64,000 nucleotides of DNA from Actinoplanes utahensis (GCF_016862455.1 NZ_BOMZ01000048.1:97444-161443), one strand, 5' to 3'; shown: positions 6,786 to 16,173, numbered from the stretch's first letter. Numbers and translations: made by a program. Notes: generated from the letters alone by a model not told the origin.

Positions 6786-9159
6786 GCCCGGAGGATTCCG
6801 CGGATCGACGGCTGGGCAGCGCGCCCAGCAACACGGACCGGGCTCTCGGGAGGTAGAGGAGTAGGGCGGCACCCCGGACCCGCGCCGCCCGCCACCCGTC
6901 ACCCACCTGGCCGAGTAGACGTGCGGCGGTCCGCAGCGTGGCTTGCGCGTCGCCGGGACGCCGAGATCGTCGCTGGATGTCGGCCAGCACCAGCGCCGCG
7001 TCCGCGTCGATCCAGGCATCCCCGCAGGTACGGAACGTCTCTACGGCCTCTTCCGCGGCGGCCTCCGCGTGCAGCAACTGGCCGGTCATCACATGGATCC
7101 GGGCGAGGAGGGAGCGGCAGTGGCCGACGCCGTAGCGATGCCCGATAGCGGTGAACTGTTCCAGCGCGGTGTAGAGCGTGCCCTGAGCCTCGCGAACACG
7201 ACCGGCCGTCACCGCGGTCTCGGCCCGGCGGTACTGGATCCACGCCTGCCACAGCGCGAACTTCAGCCCCTCGGCCACCTCGGCGGCCCGGCACATCTCC
7301 GACTCCGCCGCCTCGAAGTCGCCGAGACCGGCGTGCACCATTCCTTTCGCGAGGAGCACACGTGGGAGGAGACCCTTGCCGGCGGGCCCCTTGGCCTCAC
7401 ACTCTCGCAGTACGGCCACGCTGAGTTCGAGCCCCTCCCGCAGGCGGGAATCGAGGGCGTAGACCAGGACCAGTTCGGCACGGATCCGGATGCCCTCGGA
7501 ATCATCCGCGCCGCCGAGCAGTTCCAGGCCGAGCCGGAGCGCTTGTTCCGCGTCGCGGAGCCGGCGGACCCGCCGGTAGAGATGGCCCTGCACTCGGCAG
7601 ACCCGTGCCCGCACCTCGGGTACGTCGATGTTCCACGCCATCTCGGCCAGATCTCGCACGACGTCGGTCTCGCCGGCCTCGGCACGCAGCTCGGCGAGCG
7701 CCATCAGGGCCAGCCCCTCAGGCGTCTTCTCTTCCTTTTTCCGTGCGACAGCGAGCGACTGCCGCGCCTTCTGGAAGGCGCTGGCCAACTCGCCCTTGTC
7801 GATGTCGCCATAGACCGTGTCCTGGATGGTGGCGGCCGGCATCGAGGAGCTGAGGTGCCGATTCGCGGCGCGCGTGATCTCATCCTTCTCGTTGCGCCGC
7901 TCAGCTGTCGGCGTCCCGCGGTCGAGCACGTCCCGCGCGTACTGGCGGACCCAGTCGTGGGTCCGGTAGACGGGCACGCCCGCCGAGTCCGCCGTGATTC
8001 GCTCGACCAGCTGGACGGCGACGAGGCGGTTCACGATCCGCATCGCCTCCGGTTCGTCCACCTTCAGCAGCGCTTGGAGCATCCAAGGGTAGAAGTGGGG
8101 TTCGATCAGCCCGAGCCGGCGTACCGCGTTCCTCTCCTCCTCGGTGAGGAGGGCGAACCCGAAGTCGAGCGCGTAACGCAGTTCGGCCGACTTGGCCGGT
8201 TCGCCGGCCGGGGGCGGGGACGGAGGCCGGTGTGCGGTCCAGAACTCGCTCGCCCGGAGCACCGCGATATTGAGCGCCGACCTGGGGCGGTCCACCAGTG
8301 AAGAGGCGGCGAATTCGAGCGAATACGGATGGTAGGCGCAGAGTTCGGCGATTCTCGTCGCCGCCGACTCCTGATCGCCCTGCACCCGTTTCGATCCGAT
8401 CAGGTTCCCCAGCAGCTGGACGGAATACTCGGGCTCGAGCGGCCGTAGGGTGACGGTGCTGCCCTGGCCGATGTCGAAGTCTTTCCGTGACGTCACGATC
8501 GCGGCGCAGCGCGGACCACGCGGCAGAAGCGCCTGAACGTTCTCCGGCGGAATGTTCTCGACGGCGTCGAGAACGATGAGGACCGCCCTGTCCCGCGTGA
8601 CTCTGTGGTATCGCGCGGCCAGGGTGGTCTCGTCATCGACTTCGCGGGCGCCGATGCCGTCGAGCGCCTGAAGGAAGTCGCCGAGGATGTGCCGGACATA
8701 CTTGTCGCCGTAGAGGTTCTGTTCCAGCGAGATGCTCAACCGGCCGTCCGGGAAGTCCTTCGCCATGCGGTGCGCGGCATGGACGGCCAGGGCGGTCTTC
8801 CCCATCCCCGCCTCGCCACGGATGACGACGATCCGCGCGGTGTCACCACCGGGGGAAGTGCAGAGCCGCACGACCTCGGCGAGCTTGTCGTCCCTGCCGA
8901 GCAGGGGCCCGACCTGGGGCGGCAGGTCGACCGGTGTGCGGGACCGCTTCACCGGAACGGAGGTGCCGGATCGTCGTTCCCGGGAAAGGACGACGAGTCC
9001 GAGGATCAGAAAGAAGATTCCCACCGCGGCCAAAAGGGGTTTGAATTTCGCATCCGCGAGGATGCCGACCAATGCGGCGATGACCGGAAGGAACAACAGG
9101 ACGGCCTGACGGAATCGGCTGAACACACCGTCGGATCGTCGCGCGTTCCAGTCAGCCAC
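6778..9159 (-). CDS. Membrane-anchored STAND ATPase with TPR region, first gene of the CHAT operon
   Basis: The 793-residue protein has two N-terminal membrane helices (about 18-36 and 41-59) and a STAND ATPase with P-loop GEAGMGKT (115-122) and Walker B VLIVLDA (Asp198). The C-terminal half is alpha-helical and TPR-like. It is a diverged paralogue of the downstream gene but lacks that gene's C-terminal beta domain. I chose the GTG at 9159 because a strong ribosome site (GGAGGGGG) precedes it by five bases; an in-frame ATG at 9219 has no such site. Two adjacent anchored STAND proteins suggest a hetero-oligomeric platform that recruits the CHAT protease. Its trigger is not visible in the sequence. 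Confidence 0.85.
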   Translation of the reverse strand: MADWNARRSDGVFSRFRQAVLLFLPVIAALVGILADAKFKPLLAAVGIFFLILGLVVLSRERRSGTSVPVKRSRTPVDLPPQVGPLLGRDDKLAEVVRLCTSPGGDTARIVVIRGEAGMGKTALAVHAAHRMAKDFPDGRLSISLEQNLYGDKYVRHILGDFLQALDGIGAREVDDETTLAARYHRVTRDRAVLIVLDAVENIPPENVQALLPRGPRCAAIVTSRKDFDIGQGSTVTLRPLEPEYSVQLLGNLIGSKRVQGDQESAATRIAELCAYHPYSLEFAASSLVDRPRSALNIAVLRASEFWTAHRPPSPPPAGEPAKSAELRYALDFGFALLTEEERNAVRRLGLIEPHFYPWMLQALLKVDEPEAMRIVNRLVAVQLVERITADSAGVPVYRTHDWVRQYARDVLDRGTPTAERRNEKDEITRAANRHLSSSMPAATIQDTVYGDIDKGELASAFQKARQSLAVARKKEEKTPEGLALMALAELRAEAGETDVVRDLAEMAWNIDVPEVRARVCRVQGHLYRRVRRLRDAEQALRLGLELLGGADDSEGIRIRAELVLVYALDSRLREGLELSVAVLRECEAKGPAGKGLLPRVLLAKGMVHAGLGDFEAAESEMCRAAEVAEGLKFALWQAWIQYRRAETAVTAGRVREAQGTLYTALEQFTAIGHRYGVGHCRSLLARIHVMTGQLLHAEAAAEEAVETFRTCGDAWIDADAALVLADIQRRSRRPGDAQATLRTAARLLGQVGDGWRAARVRGAALLLYLPRARSVLLGALPSRRSAESSGHA

Positions 9160-9376
9160 ACGAACCCCCTCCGAACCCGTCGCCCGGTGCAGCAATGATG
9201 CCCCAGGCATGATGATCAACTCGACCGTGAGCCTGTCGGATCCAAGCTAGCCTGCCTGGTTGCCACCCGGGAGAGGAGATCCACGAGGCGTCTTCGCTGC
9301 TCACAGCCGCATTCGCCCAGCCTGCCCACATTACCCGAAGGGGGAGATCGGCCGGGTGAATGGCGGTGATCCCCTT

Positions 9377-10501
9377 TCACCAGGGGCGGGTCCAGCCGGG
9401 CCGGGTCACGCGGGTGAGGGCTTCCAGGTAGAAGTAGTCGCCCCACAGGTTGCCCTCGTCGACGCCGACGCCTTTCGGTTTGTCGTAGACGCCGTGCAGG
9501 AGCAGGGCGTTGGAGTCGGGCCGGCCGATCGTCGAATAGCCGTCGATCAGTGCGCGCAGGATGCGCCCGGCAGCGGTCCGGTAATGGCCGGCCCGGCGGG
9601 CGGGAACGGCGGCCGCGAGTTCGAGCAGCCCGTTCACCGCGATGGCCGCCGCGGAACTGTCCCGTTCCTCCCGCGAGGCGAAATCCCAATGGGCGACGCC
9701 GTCGGCGGGCAGGTGGGCGAGGAAGTAGTCGGCACAGCGGACGGCCGCGGTGAGCAGTGTCGGATCGCCGGTGTAATGGTGGTTGAGGGTGAATCCGTAG
9801 ATGCCCCACGCCTGCCCGCGCGCCCAGCAGGAATCGTCGGCGCTGCCCTGTTCGGTTTCGCCGCGCAACGGTTCGCCGGTCGCCGGATCCCAGTAGAACG
9901 TGTGATAGGTGGTGTCGTCCGGCCGCAGAATGTGCTCCCGGAGTTGGCCGGCGTGCCGTCGCGCCGCCGCCGCGAAACGGGGATCGCCGGTGGCCCGGCC
10001 GGCCCAGAACAGCAGTGGCGTGTTCATCAGACTGTCCACGATGGTGCGGCCCTGCTGCCGTGGATCGGAGAGATCACCCCACGCCTGAATGATTCCGGCC
10101 GCCGGCAGCACCCGGCTGAGCAGGTGTTCCGCGGCCACCAGCGCCGCGCGGCGGGCTTCCCGGTCACGATCGCGGCGCCACGCCGTCACGCACGACAGCG
10201 TGTAGAGGAAGCCCAGATCGTGCGTGTCGAGGTCGATTCCCCTGTCGACGCGGTCCACGAAGGACATCACGTGCGAACGGGCCGCTTCCCGATAGTGCGG
10301 CTCGCCGGTCAGATCGTGCGCGAGCCACAACATTCCCGGCCAGAAACTGGTGGTCCAGCCGGTGTTCGCGGGCCGTGGGGAATAGCGGTCGCCGGTGGTG
10401 GTGTCGGCGGGATAGCGGTCGCCGAATGCGGCGATGTTGGCGTCGATGGTGCGCAGGGCGGCGGTCACGGCAGTTCCGGTCCGGTCGGCGATCGCCGTCA
10501 T
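9377..10501 (-). CDS. Unsaturated glucuronyl hydrolase, glycoside hydrolase family 88
   Basis: This 374-residue cytoplasmic enzyme matches GH88, which hydrates the 4,5 double bond of delta-4,5-glucuronyl sugars released by polysaccharide lyases. The two conserved Asp positions of the family are present, Asp95 in HDLGF and Asp156 in IVDSLMN. The rest fits an (alpha/alpha)6 barrel with repeated Trp/Gly-rich turns. Its ATG overlaps the DUF624 stop (ATGA), making it the last gene of a six-gene uptake operon. GH105 rhamnogalacturonyl hydrolase is the main alternative; the HDLGF context favours GH88. No lyase lies nearby, so the oligosaccharides probably come from extracellular breakdown by other gene products or organisms. 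Confidence 0.85.
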   Translation of the reverse strand: MTAIADRTGTAVTAALRTIDANIAAFGDRYPADTTTGDRYSPRPANTGWTTSFWPGMLWLAHDLTGEPHYREAARSHVMSFVDRVDRGIDLDTHDLGFLYTLSCVTAWRRDRDREARRAALVAAEHLLSRVLPAAGIIQAWGDLSDPRQQGRTIVDSLMNTPLLFWAGRATGDPRFAAAARRHAGQLREHILRPDDTTYHTFYWDPATGEPLRGETEQGSADDSCWARGQAWGIYGFTLNHHYTGDPTLLTAAVRCADYFLAHLPADGVAHWDFASREERDSSAAAIAVNGLLELAAAVPARRAGHYRTAAGRILRALIDGYSTIGRPDSNALLLHGVYDKPKGVGVDEGNLWGDYFYLEALTRVTRPGWTRPW

Positions 10502-11139
10502 GTCGTCCTTCCCAGAGGCGGTGCCAACGATGCGAGCGTGAATCGGCTGTTGGCGAGAATGATGTAGAGCAGTGGGCTGGCGGCGACGCCGATCGCGATC
10601 GCCGGGCGGGCCGCCAGCAGGGCTTCGAAGACGACGAGGACGAGCAGTGAGAAAAGGCTCAGATACCAGCGGCGTACCGCGAGAAAGAGGCCGGCGCGGG
10701 CGGCGTCGCGTAACCGGATTCCGGGGTGTTCGGCGAGCGCCACCAATACCAGCAGTGTGGTGACCACGACCAGCGTCATCGCCACGACGATCACCGGAAG
10801 CAGGAGAGCTCCGGTTTCATGAAGGCCGAAGAAGGAGGCGTCGACGCCGAGGACCAGGAGCGCGGCGCAGGCGATGGTTGCGGCGGTCAGCGCGCGTCGG
10901 GCGCAAACGCGCCAGGCGTTCCAGAAAGTGCGCACGACACCTTGGGGGTACGCCGTGAGCACCGTGAACGCCGCCACCAGGGCCGGCCCGCCGAGCGGCG
11001 CGAACAGCACCAGCAGCGGCCAGGTCCGCCCGGGATCGGTCAGCAGCACGACGGCGAGCAGCGGCGCGCAGGCGACCGCGAGCATCAGGTTGGTGACGAG
11101 CGCCAGGTGCACGCCCTGGAAGATCCGTTCGTACCTCAT
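10498..11139 (-). CDS. DUF624 (YesL-like) integral membrane protein
   Basis: The 213-residue protein has four to six hydrophobic helices, including a long one around residues 100-125 and a pair near the C terminus. It fits DUF624/YesL, a family that almost always sits beside carbohydrate ABC-importer permeases and enzymes for pectin or uronide breakdown. Its biochemical role is unknown; an accessory to the transporter is usually assumed. The ATG overlaps the stop of the upstream permease, and its stop overlaps the GH88 start, so it is locked into the operon. The longer upstream frame overlaps the permease and is not used. Confidence 0.8.
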   Translation of the reverse strand: MRYERIFQGVHLALVTNLMLAVACAPLLAVVLLTDPGRTWPLLVLFAPLGGPALVAAFTVLTAYPQGVVRTFWNAWRVCARRALTAATIACAALLVLGVDASFFGLHETGALLLPVIVVAMTLVVVTTLLVLVALAEHPGIRLRDAARAGLFLAVRRWYLSLFSLLVLVVFEALLAARPAIAIGVAASPLLYIILANSRFTLASLAPPLGRTT

Positions 11140-12011
11140 CCTTTGAGTCCCGTCGTCGCGATGCCTTCGACGAAGTACCGCTGCCCGGCCAGGAAGATCA
11201 CCACGATCGGCAGCACCGACAGCACCGACCCCGTCATGATCAACGCATGCTCGGCGTTGTACTGGCTGATGAACGACTTGAGGCCGAGCTGGATCGTCCA
11301 CAGGTCGGGGCTGCGCAGGTAGAGCAGCGGCCCGAGGTAGTCGTTCCACGTGGTCACGAGGGTGATCAGGGCGAGGCTGGCGAGGGCGGGCGCCGACAGC
11401 GGCAGCATGATCCGCCGGTAGATGCCGTATTCGCTCATCCCGTCGATGCGGGCCGCGTCGAGCAGCTCGTCCGGGACGGTCTCGTAGAACTGTTTCATCA
11501 TGAAGACGCCGAGCGCCCCGAACGCCTGCAACGCGACGATCGACCACAGGGTGTCGGTGAGTTGCAGCTTCGACATCATCACGAACTGCGGGACCATGTA
11601 GGACTGCCACGGCACGGCGAGGGTGCCGATGTAGGCGAGGAACAGCGCGTCCCGCCCGGGGAAACGGATCTTCGCGAACCCGTACGCCGCGAAGCTGCCC
11701 GTGAAGACCTGGAGGAAGGTGACCGTCGCGGACAGCAGGACGGTGTTGCCCAGCCAGGTCGTCATGTCGGACTTGGCCCAGATGTCGGCGTAGTTGCTCC
11801 ATACCGGATCGGCCGCGATCCATTCCACCGGCAGCGTGAAGACGTCGTTGTTCGTCTTCAGTGACGACATGACCATCCAGTAGAACGGCAGCAGCACCCC
11901 GGCCGAGGCCGCCGCGAGCGCCAGATAGCCGAGAAGCCGCCAGGAGCGGGAGCGGCGGGGAGTAGTGGGTCGAAGCACCACGGGAATGGGTCGGGAGAGG
12001 GTTGTCATCAT
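11136..12011 (-). CDS. Carbohydrate ABC importer permease, MalG type
   Basis: This 291-residue inner-membrane protein has about six transmembrane helices and the cytoplasmic EAA loop that contacts the ATPase (DELLDAARIDGMSEYGIYR, about 190-208, followed by IMLPL). It belongs to the MalG/CUT1 permease group. A Pro-, Arg- and Thr-rich N terminus precedes the first helix. It pairs with the MalF-type gene just upstream, overlapping by four bases (ATGA). No ATPase gene lies in the operon. As is common for actinobacterial CUT1 importers, a shared MsiK-type ATPase elsewhere on the chromosome probably energises it, which is inference. Confidence 0.9.
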   Translation of the reverse strand: MMTTLSRPIPVVLRPTTPRRSRSWRLLGYLALAAASAGVLLPFYWMVMSSLKTNNDVFTLPVEWIAADPVWSNYADIWAKSDMTTWLGNTVLLSATVTFLQVFTGSFAAYGFAKIRFPGRDALFLAYIGTLAVPWQSYMVPQFVMMSKLQLTDTLWSIVALQAFGALGVFMMKQFYETVPDELLDAARIDGMSEYGIYRRIMLPLSAPALASLALITLVTTWNDYLGPLLYLRSPDLWTIQLGLKSFISQYNAEHALIMTGSVLSVLPIVVIFLAGQRYFVEGIATTGLKG

Positions 12012-12889
12012 GAGCTCCCGCGCTTGTTGACGACGAACTGCACGACCGTCACCAGGAAACAGATCGCGAACAGCACGATGGAGACCGCCGACGCGTACCC
12101 GAACTCGTTCTCCTGGAAGCCCTTCTTGTAGATGTACTGCGACAGCACCAGCGTCGATTGCCCGGGCCCGCCGTCGGTCATCACCAGGATCAGGTCGAAC
12201 ACCTTGAAGCTGCCGATGGTGAGCAGAACGGTGATGAAGAACGTGGTGGGCCGCAGCCCGGGCAGGGTCACCGCCCGGAACCGCTGCCAGGCGTTCGCCC
12301 CGTCCACCCGCGCCGCCTCGTAGAGCTGCCCCGGGATGGTCTGCAGCCCGGCGAGGAACAGCAGCATGTAGTAGCCCATGTCGCGCCAGGTGCCGACCAG
12401 GATGACGGCCGGCATCGAGGCGTCCGCCGACGTGGTCCACCCGGGCGGGTTGGCCACGCCGAGCCACCGCAGCACCTCGTTGACCGGCCCGAACCCGGGG
12501 CTGAACAGCATGTTCCAGATCTGCGCGATCGCCACGACGGAGGTGATGTACGGGAAGAACGCCACCGTCCGGAAGAACCCGACGCCCCGCAGCTTCCGAT
12601 TGAGCAGCAGCGCCAGCCCGAGCGACACGGCGAGGGTGAGCGGGATGTGGAACACCGCGTAGTAGCCGGTGTTCCCCAGCGCCGTCCAGAAGCTCGCGTC
12701 GCCCCACATCCGCCGGAAGTTGTCCAGCCCGCTCCAGGTCGCCCCGCCGAACACGTCCCATTCGGTGAACCCGTAGTAGAACAGCAGCACCACCGGGACC
12801 AGGGTGAGGATCAGGAAGCCGAGGAAGTTCGGCAGCAGGAAGGACAACCCCACCGCGGTGGTACGCCATCGGGCGCGCGCGGCGCTCAC
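12008..12889 (-). CDS. Carbohydrate ABC importer permease, MalF type
   Basis: The 293-residue protein has about six transmembrane helices and an EAA loop (LYEAARVDGANAWQRFR, with following TLPGLRP), as in MalF/CUT1 permeases. It forms the importer channel with the next gene and receives sugar from the binding lipoprotein encoded just upstream. I chose the GTG at 12889: it overlaps the stop of the binding-protein gene (GTGA) and leaves a short N terminus before the first helix. An open frame extends about 420 bases further upstream but lies wholly inside the binding-protein gene in another frame. Confidence 0.9.
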   Translation of the reverse strand: MSAARARWRTTAVGLSFLLPNFLGFLILTLVPVVLLFYYGFTEWDVFGGATWSGLDNFRRMWGDASFWTALGNTGYYAVFHIPLTLAVSLGLALLLNRKLRGVGFFRTVAFFPYITSVVAIAQIWNMLFSPGFGPVNEVLRWLGVANPPGWTTSADASMPAVILVGTWRDMGYYMLLFLAGLQTIPGQLYEAARVDGANAWQRFRAVTLPGLRPTTFFITVLLTIGSFKVFDLILVMTDGGPGQSTLVLSQYIYKKGFQENEFGYASAVSIVLFAICFLVTVVQFVVNKRGSS

Positions 12890-14157
12890 TTGCTCAGGAC
12901 CTCGCTCTCGGCACGGTCCTGCGCCTCGGTGATGGCCGCGTCGATCGGTTTGCTGCCGGACATGATCGCGGTGTGCAGATCCTTGAGGACGTTCTGCAGC
13001 GGCGCGGTGTACTCCGACACCGGGTTCTCCGGCTTGGTGTCGTGCTTGGTGTACGCCAGCCGGGACACCTCGTCGTTCGGCGCGCCCTCGAGGGCGAGGA
13101 TGGTGTCGACGGCGGACGCGTTGTCGGCCGGGGTGACCCCGATCCCGGCGAGGGCTTTCGCGGCGTCCGGGCCGGCCGCGTACGCCAGGAAGTCCTTGGC
13201 CGCCGCGATCTTCCGCTCGCTGCTCTTCGGGTTGATGCCGAACCCGGTCGGGTCGGCGAAGGTGACCGGGGTGGCCGACGTGGTCAGCTGCGGCGCCGGC
13301 GCGATGCCCCACGCGAAGCTGTCCGCGTCACCCTTGGCCTGCTGGCTGAGCAGCGTCGCGATGTACCAGGTGCCCATCGGCATCATCGCCGCCTGCTGTT
13401 TGCCGAACTGCGCCTGGTAGGTGAGGCTGTTCGTGGTCGCGTCGCCGAAGCTGACCTGCGCCCCGGCCGTCTGCAGGCCGAGCGCGGTCTCGTAATACGG
13501 TTTGAGGTACCCGAAGTTCCCGCTCGGCAGCTCGGCCCCGGCGGTCTGCGCGAGCGCGAAACCCTGCGCGGTCGACTGCCAGGTGTGCTGGTAGGTCCCC
13601 AGCGCCTTCGACCCGCTCGCCTTCAGCTTGGTGGTCAGCTCCTTGGCGGCGGCCGAGTACCGCTCCCACGTCCACGTGCCGTCCGGGTGCTCGACCCCGG
13701 CCTTGTCGAACAGCGCCTTGTTGTAGAACAGCACCCACGAGTCCGACCGGTACGGGATCGCCCACGTCTTGCCGTCCACCTGGTACGGGGCCAGCCCACC
13801 GACGGATGACCCGAGCTTGGCGGCCACGTCGGACACGTCGGCGAGCTGCTTGCCGTGCTGGTAGGTGTAGAAGTTCTTCAGGTTCTTCTGCACGTAGACG
13901 TCCGGCGCCTTGCCGGCGGCCAGGTCCGCGGTCATCTGCGTGTCGTAGTTGTTGGCGTCGTACTCCTTGAGCTCGATCGTGATGTCCGGGTGCGTGCCGC
14001 GGAAACCGTCGGCGAGCGTCTTGAACTCCGGCGTCGTCGCCAGACTCCACCCGGCCAGGGTGAGCGTGATCGGGCCGGAGTCCTCGGCGTCGCCGCCGCT
14101 GCCGCAACCGGTCACGGCGAGCAGGAACGCCGTGACAGCGGCGAGGGAGCGCTTCAT
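12886..14157 (-). CDS. Extracellular sugar-binding lipoprotein of an ABC importer
   Basis: The 423-residue protein starts with a lipoprotein signal: MKR, a hydrophobic stretch, then the lipobox VTGC with Cys at about residue 18. The mature part has the family 1 solute-binding layout of two alpha/beta lobes. It captures an oligosaccharide, here most likely an unsaturated glucuronide given the GH88 enzyme downstream, and delivers it to the two permeases. A ribosome site GAGGAG sits six bases before the ATG and overlaps the stop of the DUF2264 gene, so translation is coupled. Sugar specificity itself cannot be read from the sequence. Confidence 0.9.
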   Translation of the reverse strand: MKRSLAAVTAFLLAVTGCGSGGDAEDSGPITLTLAGWSLATTPEFKTLADGFRGTHPDITIELKEYDANNYDTQMTADLAAGKAPDVYVQKNLKNFYTYQHGKQLADVSDVAAKLGSSVGGLAPYQVDGKTWAIPYRSDSWVLFYNKALFDKAGVEHPDGTWTWERYSAAAKELTTKLKASGSKALGTYQHTWQSTAQGFALAQTAGAELPSGNFGYLKPYYETALGLQTAGAQVSFGDATTNSLTYQAQFGKQQAAMMPMGTWYIATLLSQQAKGDADSFAWGIAPAPQLTTSATPVTFADPTGFGINPKSSERKIAAAKDFLAYAAGPDAAKALAGIGVTPADNASAVDTILALEGAPNDEVSRLAYTKHDTKPENPVSEYTAPLQNVLKDLHTAIMSGSKPIDAAITEAQDRAESEVLSK

Positions 14158-14159
14158 TT

Positions 14160-15983
14160 CTACTCCTCTATGTCGATGCGGGTGTGTGTGCGAACCGCGT
14201 CCGGCCAGACCGCCCGGACCTGCCCACCGCGGATGTCGACGTGACACCGCGGTGGAATCTCGGAGGTGGTGAGTTCGGTGAGCACGGCAATCCACCCGTC
14301 GCCGATCGGGAAATCCAGCCAGGGCACCCGGACCGGACCGCCGAGCGGGCCCGCGTCGTCGTGCTCGCTGACGCCCGGGGTGCCGTCGCCGACGACCGGG
14401 ATCAGCGCGGACACCAGCGTTCCGGTGACCGGCCAGCCGCCGATCCGGAGCCGGACCGCCTCCGCGGCGGCGTCCGCGACCCGGACCAGGCGGATCTCCC
14501 ACGGGCCGCGGACCAGCGAGAACACGGTGATCCGCCCGGCCGGGCGAAGCTTTCCGGGGCGTCCCTGGCCGTGGTCGCGGGCGGGCGGGCCTGGTTCCAG
14601 CCAGTGCGCTTCGGTGATCGACCCGCCGACCCCGACACCCTCCTGCAGGTGTACGCCCAGCGCGCGCATGCCGGTGCGATGGGATCGGCGCCCGGCCGGG
14701 TCGACGAGGACCACCGACTGGTCGAGCGGGTCGGTCCAGCCGCTCTCGTCGAGGACGGGCGCGGTGGCCGTCGAGTAGCCGAGCCGGGCGTAGAGCGGCG
14801 AGTCCGCACCGGGCACGCCCTCCGTACCGTGGTCGGTGCCGTGGTTGATCACCCGGACGATGCCGTCAGCGCGGGTGCCGGAGATCAGCCAGCCCGGGGC
14901 GCGGACGGCGCGGAGCACGTCACCGGTCTCCACCGGCAGCGGCTCGGCGGGCGCCGCCCACACCGGATGATCAGCCGGGAGGGCCACGCCGAGCAGGCCC
15001 TTGCTCGCCCAGTACGGCGAACCGGGACCGGAGTAGGACTGGGCCAGCCGCGGCCACGGGCCGTGCCAGCCGAGCGTGAGCAGGTCGTCCCGCAGGGGGA
15101 AGTGGCCGACGATCCGGGCGGCGGCCTGCCGGAGCCGGCCGGGCGGATGCGACGGGACGTCGGCGAGGACACCGGCCCAGAACGGGGCCGCGGCGGCGAA
15201 CCGGTAGATCAGGCTGCGGCCCTGGACCAGCGGGGACCCGTCGCCACCGGTGAGCGCGAGCGCGTCGAACAGGAACCGGTCGAGCGCCTCCCGGTCGGCG
15301 GGGCGCAGCGGCGGGGCGCCGGACATCCGCGACCACAGCACCGGGTAGAGGTGCAGGGCCCAGCCGGTGTAGTGGTCGTAGGCACGCGACGAGCCGTCGG
15401 ACAGCCAGCCGTCGGCCCGCCGGAACGTGTCGTGGGTGGCCAGGTCCGCCGCCATCTCGGTGGTGGAGAAGGGGCCGCCGACCGAACGCAGGAACGTCTG
15501 CACGACCAGGCGGAACCAGACCCAGTTGATCCGCGGGTAGGTGTCGTCGCCGACGGCGGGGGACAGGTAGTCGACGACGTGCTCCCGCACGACGGGGTCC
15601 AGGCGGTCCCAGATCCAGGGGCGGGTCATGTCGAGGATCAGGGCGATCGAGGCCGCCTCCACTTTGGCTTGCGGGTGCTCGGTGAGGCGTACCCATCGCT
15701 CGGGGGAACCCGGATCGGTGCCCGCCGCAAGCCCCGCCGCATAGCGTTCCGCCAGGCTTTCCAGGTCTCTGCCCTGGTCACCGGCGAGCCGGAAGCCGGC
15801 CAGCAGGAAGGTCCGGGCGAAGCCCTCCAGGCCGTCGACCGCCCGGCCGTGGCCGCCCTCGGTGCCGGGCAGCGTGATCAGCGCGTGGCTGGGGGAGGCG
15901 TGCCGGTGGGCGGCGGCGAGCAGCCGGTCGGCGTAGGCGGTCCAGTCGGCGCGGCGGGAGAGGGCAGGGGAGGACGGCTGCAC
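14160..15983 (-). CDS. DUF2264 family protein, first gene of the glucuronide operon
   Basis: The 607-residue protein fits DUF2264: an alpha-helical toroid in the N-terminal two thirds, with Trp-rich turns like those in INWVWF and YDHYTGWALHLY, and a beta-sandwich C-terminal third. The shape recalls heparinase II/III-type lyases and related uronide enzymes, but the reaction is not established. No secretion signal is visible. Start choice: the GTG at 15983 has GGAG six bases upstream; the frame continues to 16103, but that extension overlaps the promoter. As the first gene it is the one most directly controlled by the divergent regulator. It may process the imported glucuronide. Confidence 0.75.
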   Translation of the reverse strand: MQPSSPALSRRADWTAYADRLLAAAHRHASPSHALITLPGTEGGHGRAVDGLEGFARTFLLAGFRLAGDQGRDLESLAERYAAGLAAGTDPGSPERWVRLTEHPQAKVEAASIALILDMTRPWIWDRLDPVVREHVVDYLSPAVGDDTYPRINWVWFRLVVQTFLRSVGGPFSTTEMAADLATHDTFRRADGWLSDGSSRAYDHYTGWALHLYPVLWSRMSGAPPLRPADREALDRFLFDALALTGGDGSPLVQGRSLIYRFAAAAPFWAGVLADVPSHPPGRLRQAAARIVGHFPLRDDLLTLGWHGPWPRLAQSYSGPGSPYWASKGLLGVALPADHPVWAAPAEPLPVETGDVLRAVRAPGWLISGTRADGIVRVINHGTDHGTEGVPGADSPLYARLGYSTATAPVLDESGWTDPLDQSVVLVDPAGRRSHRTGMRALGVHLQEGVGVGGSITEAHWLEPGPPARDHGQGRPGKLRPAGRITVFSLVRGPWEIRLVRVADAAAEAVRLRIGGWPVTGTLVSALIPVVGDGTPGVSEHDDAGPLGGPVRVPWLDFPIGDGWIAVLTELTTSEIPPRCHVDIRGGQVRAVWPDAVRTHTRIDIEE

Positions 15984-16031
15984 GTCACGCTCCGAAGTTG
16001 ATCGGACGGGTACCGTGATCGGTTTCCGGGA

Positions 16032-16060
16032 AGTTAAACGCTCACAATCGAGCATGTCAA
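16032..16060 (-). promoter_or_regulatory. Promoter of the glucuronide operon
   Basis: On the minus strand a perfect TTGACA (16060-16055) is followed after 17 bp by TTAACT (16037-16032). A start of transcription near 16025 would give a leader of about 40 bases before the DUF2264 start at 15983. This is a near-consensus housekeeping sigma promoter. Confidence 0.65.
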
Positions 16061-16173
16061 TGCGTCGATCGCTCAGAGAGCGCCAAAACCGCTCGCTCAG
16101 CAACGCTGACCAGCCATTCTGATTGCCAGGCCCGGCCGTTGCGGGCCCTCGAAGCTTGTTGCAGGATGGCTAA

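Noticed and set aside
9260..10567. 435-residue plus-strand frame opposite GH88
   Set aside because: It has no recognisable domain and lies fully over a gene with conserved catalytic residues.
12158..13420. 420-residue plus-strand frame opposite permease and binding-protein genes
   Set aside because: It spans the boundary of two coupled genes and is Arg/Gly/Pro-rich.
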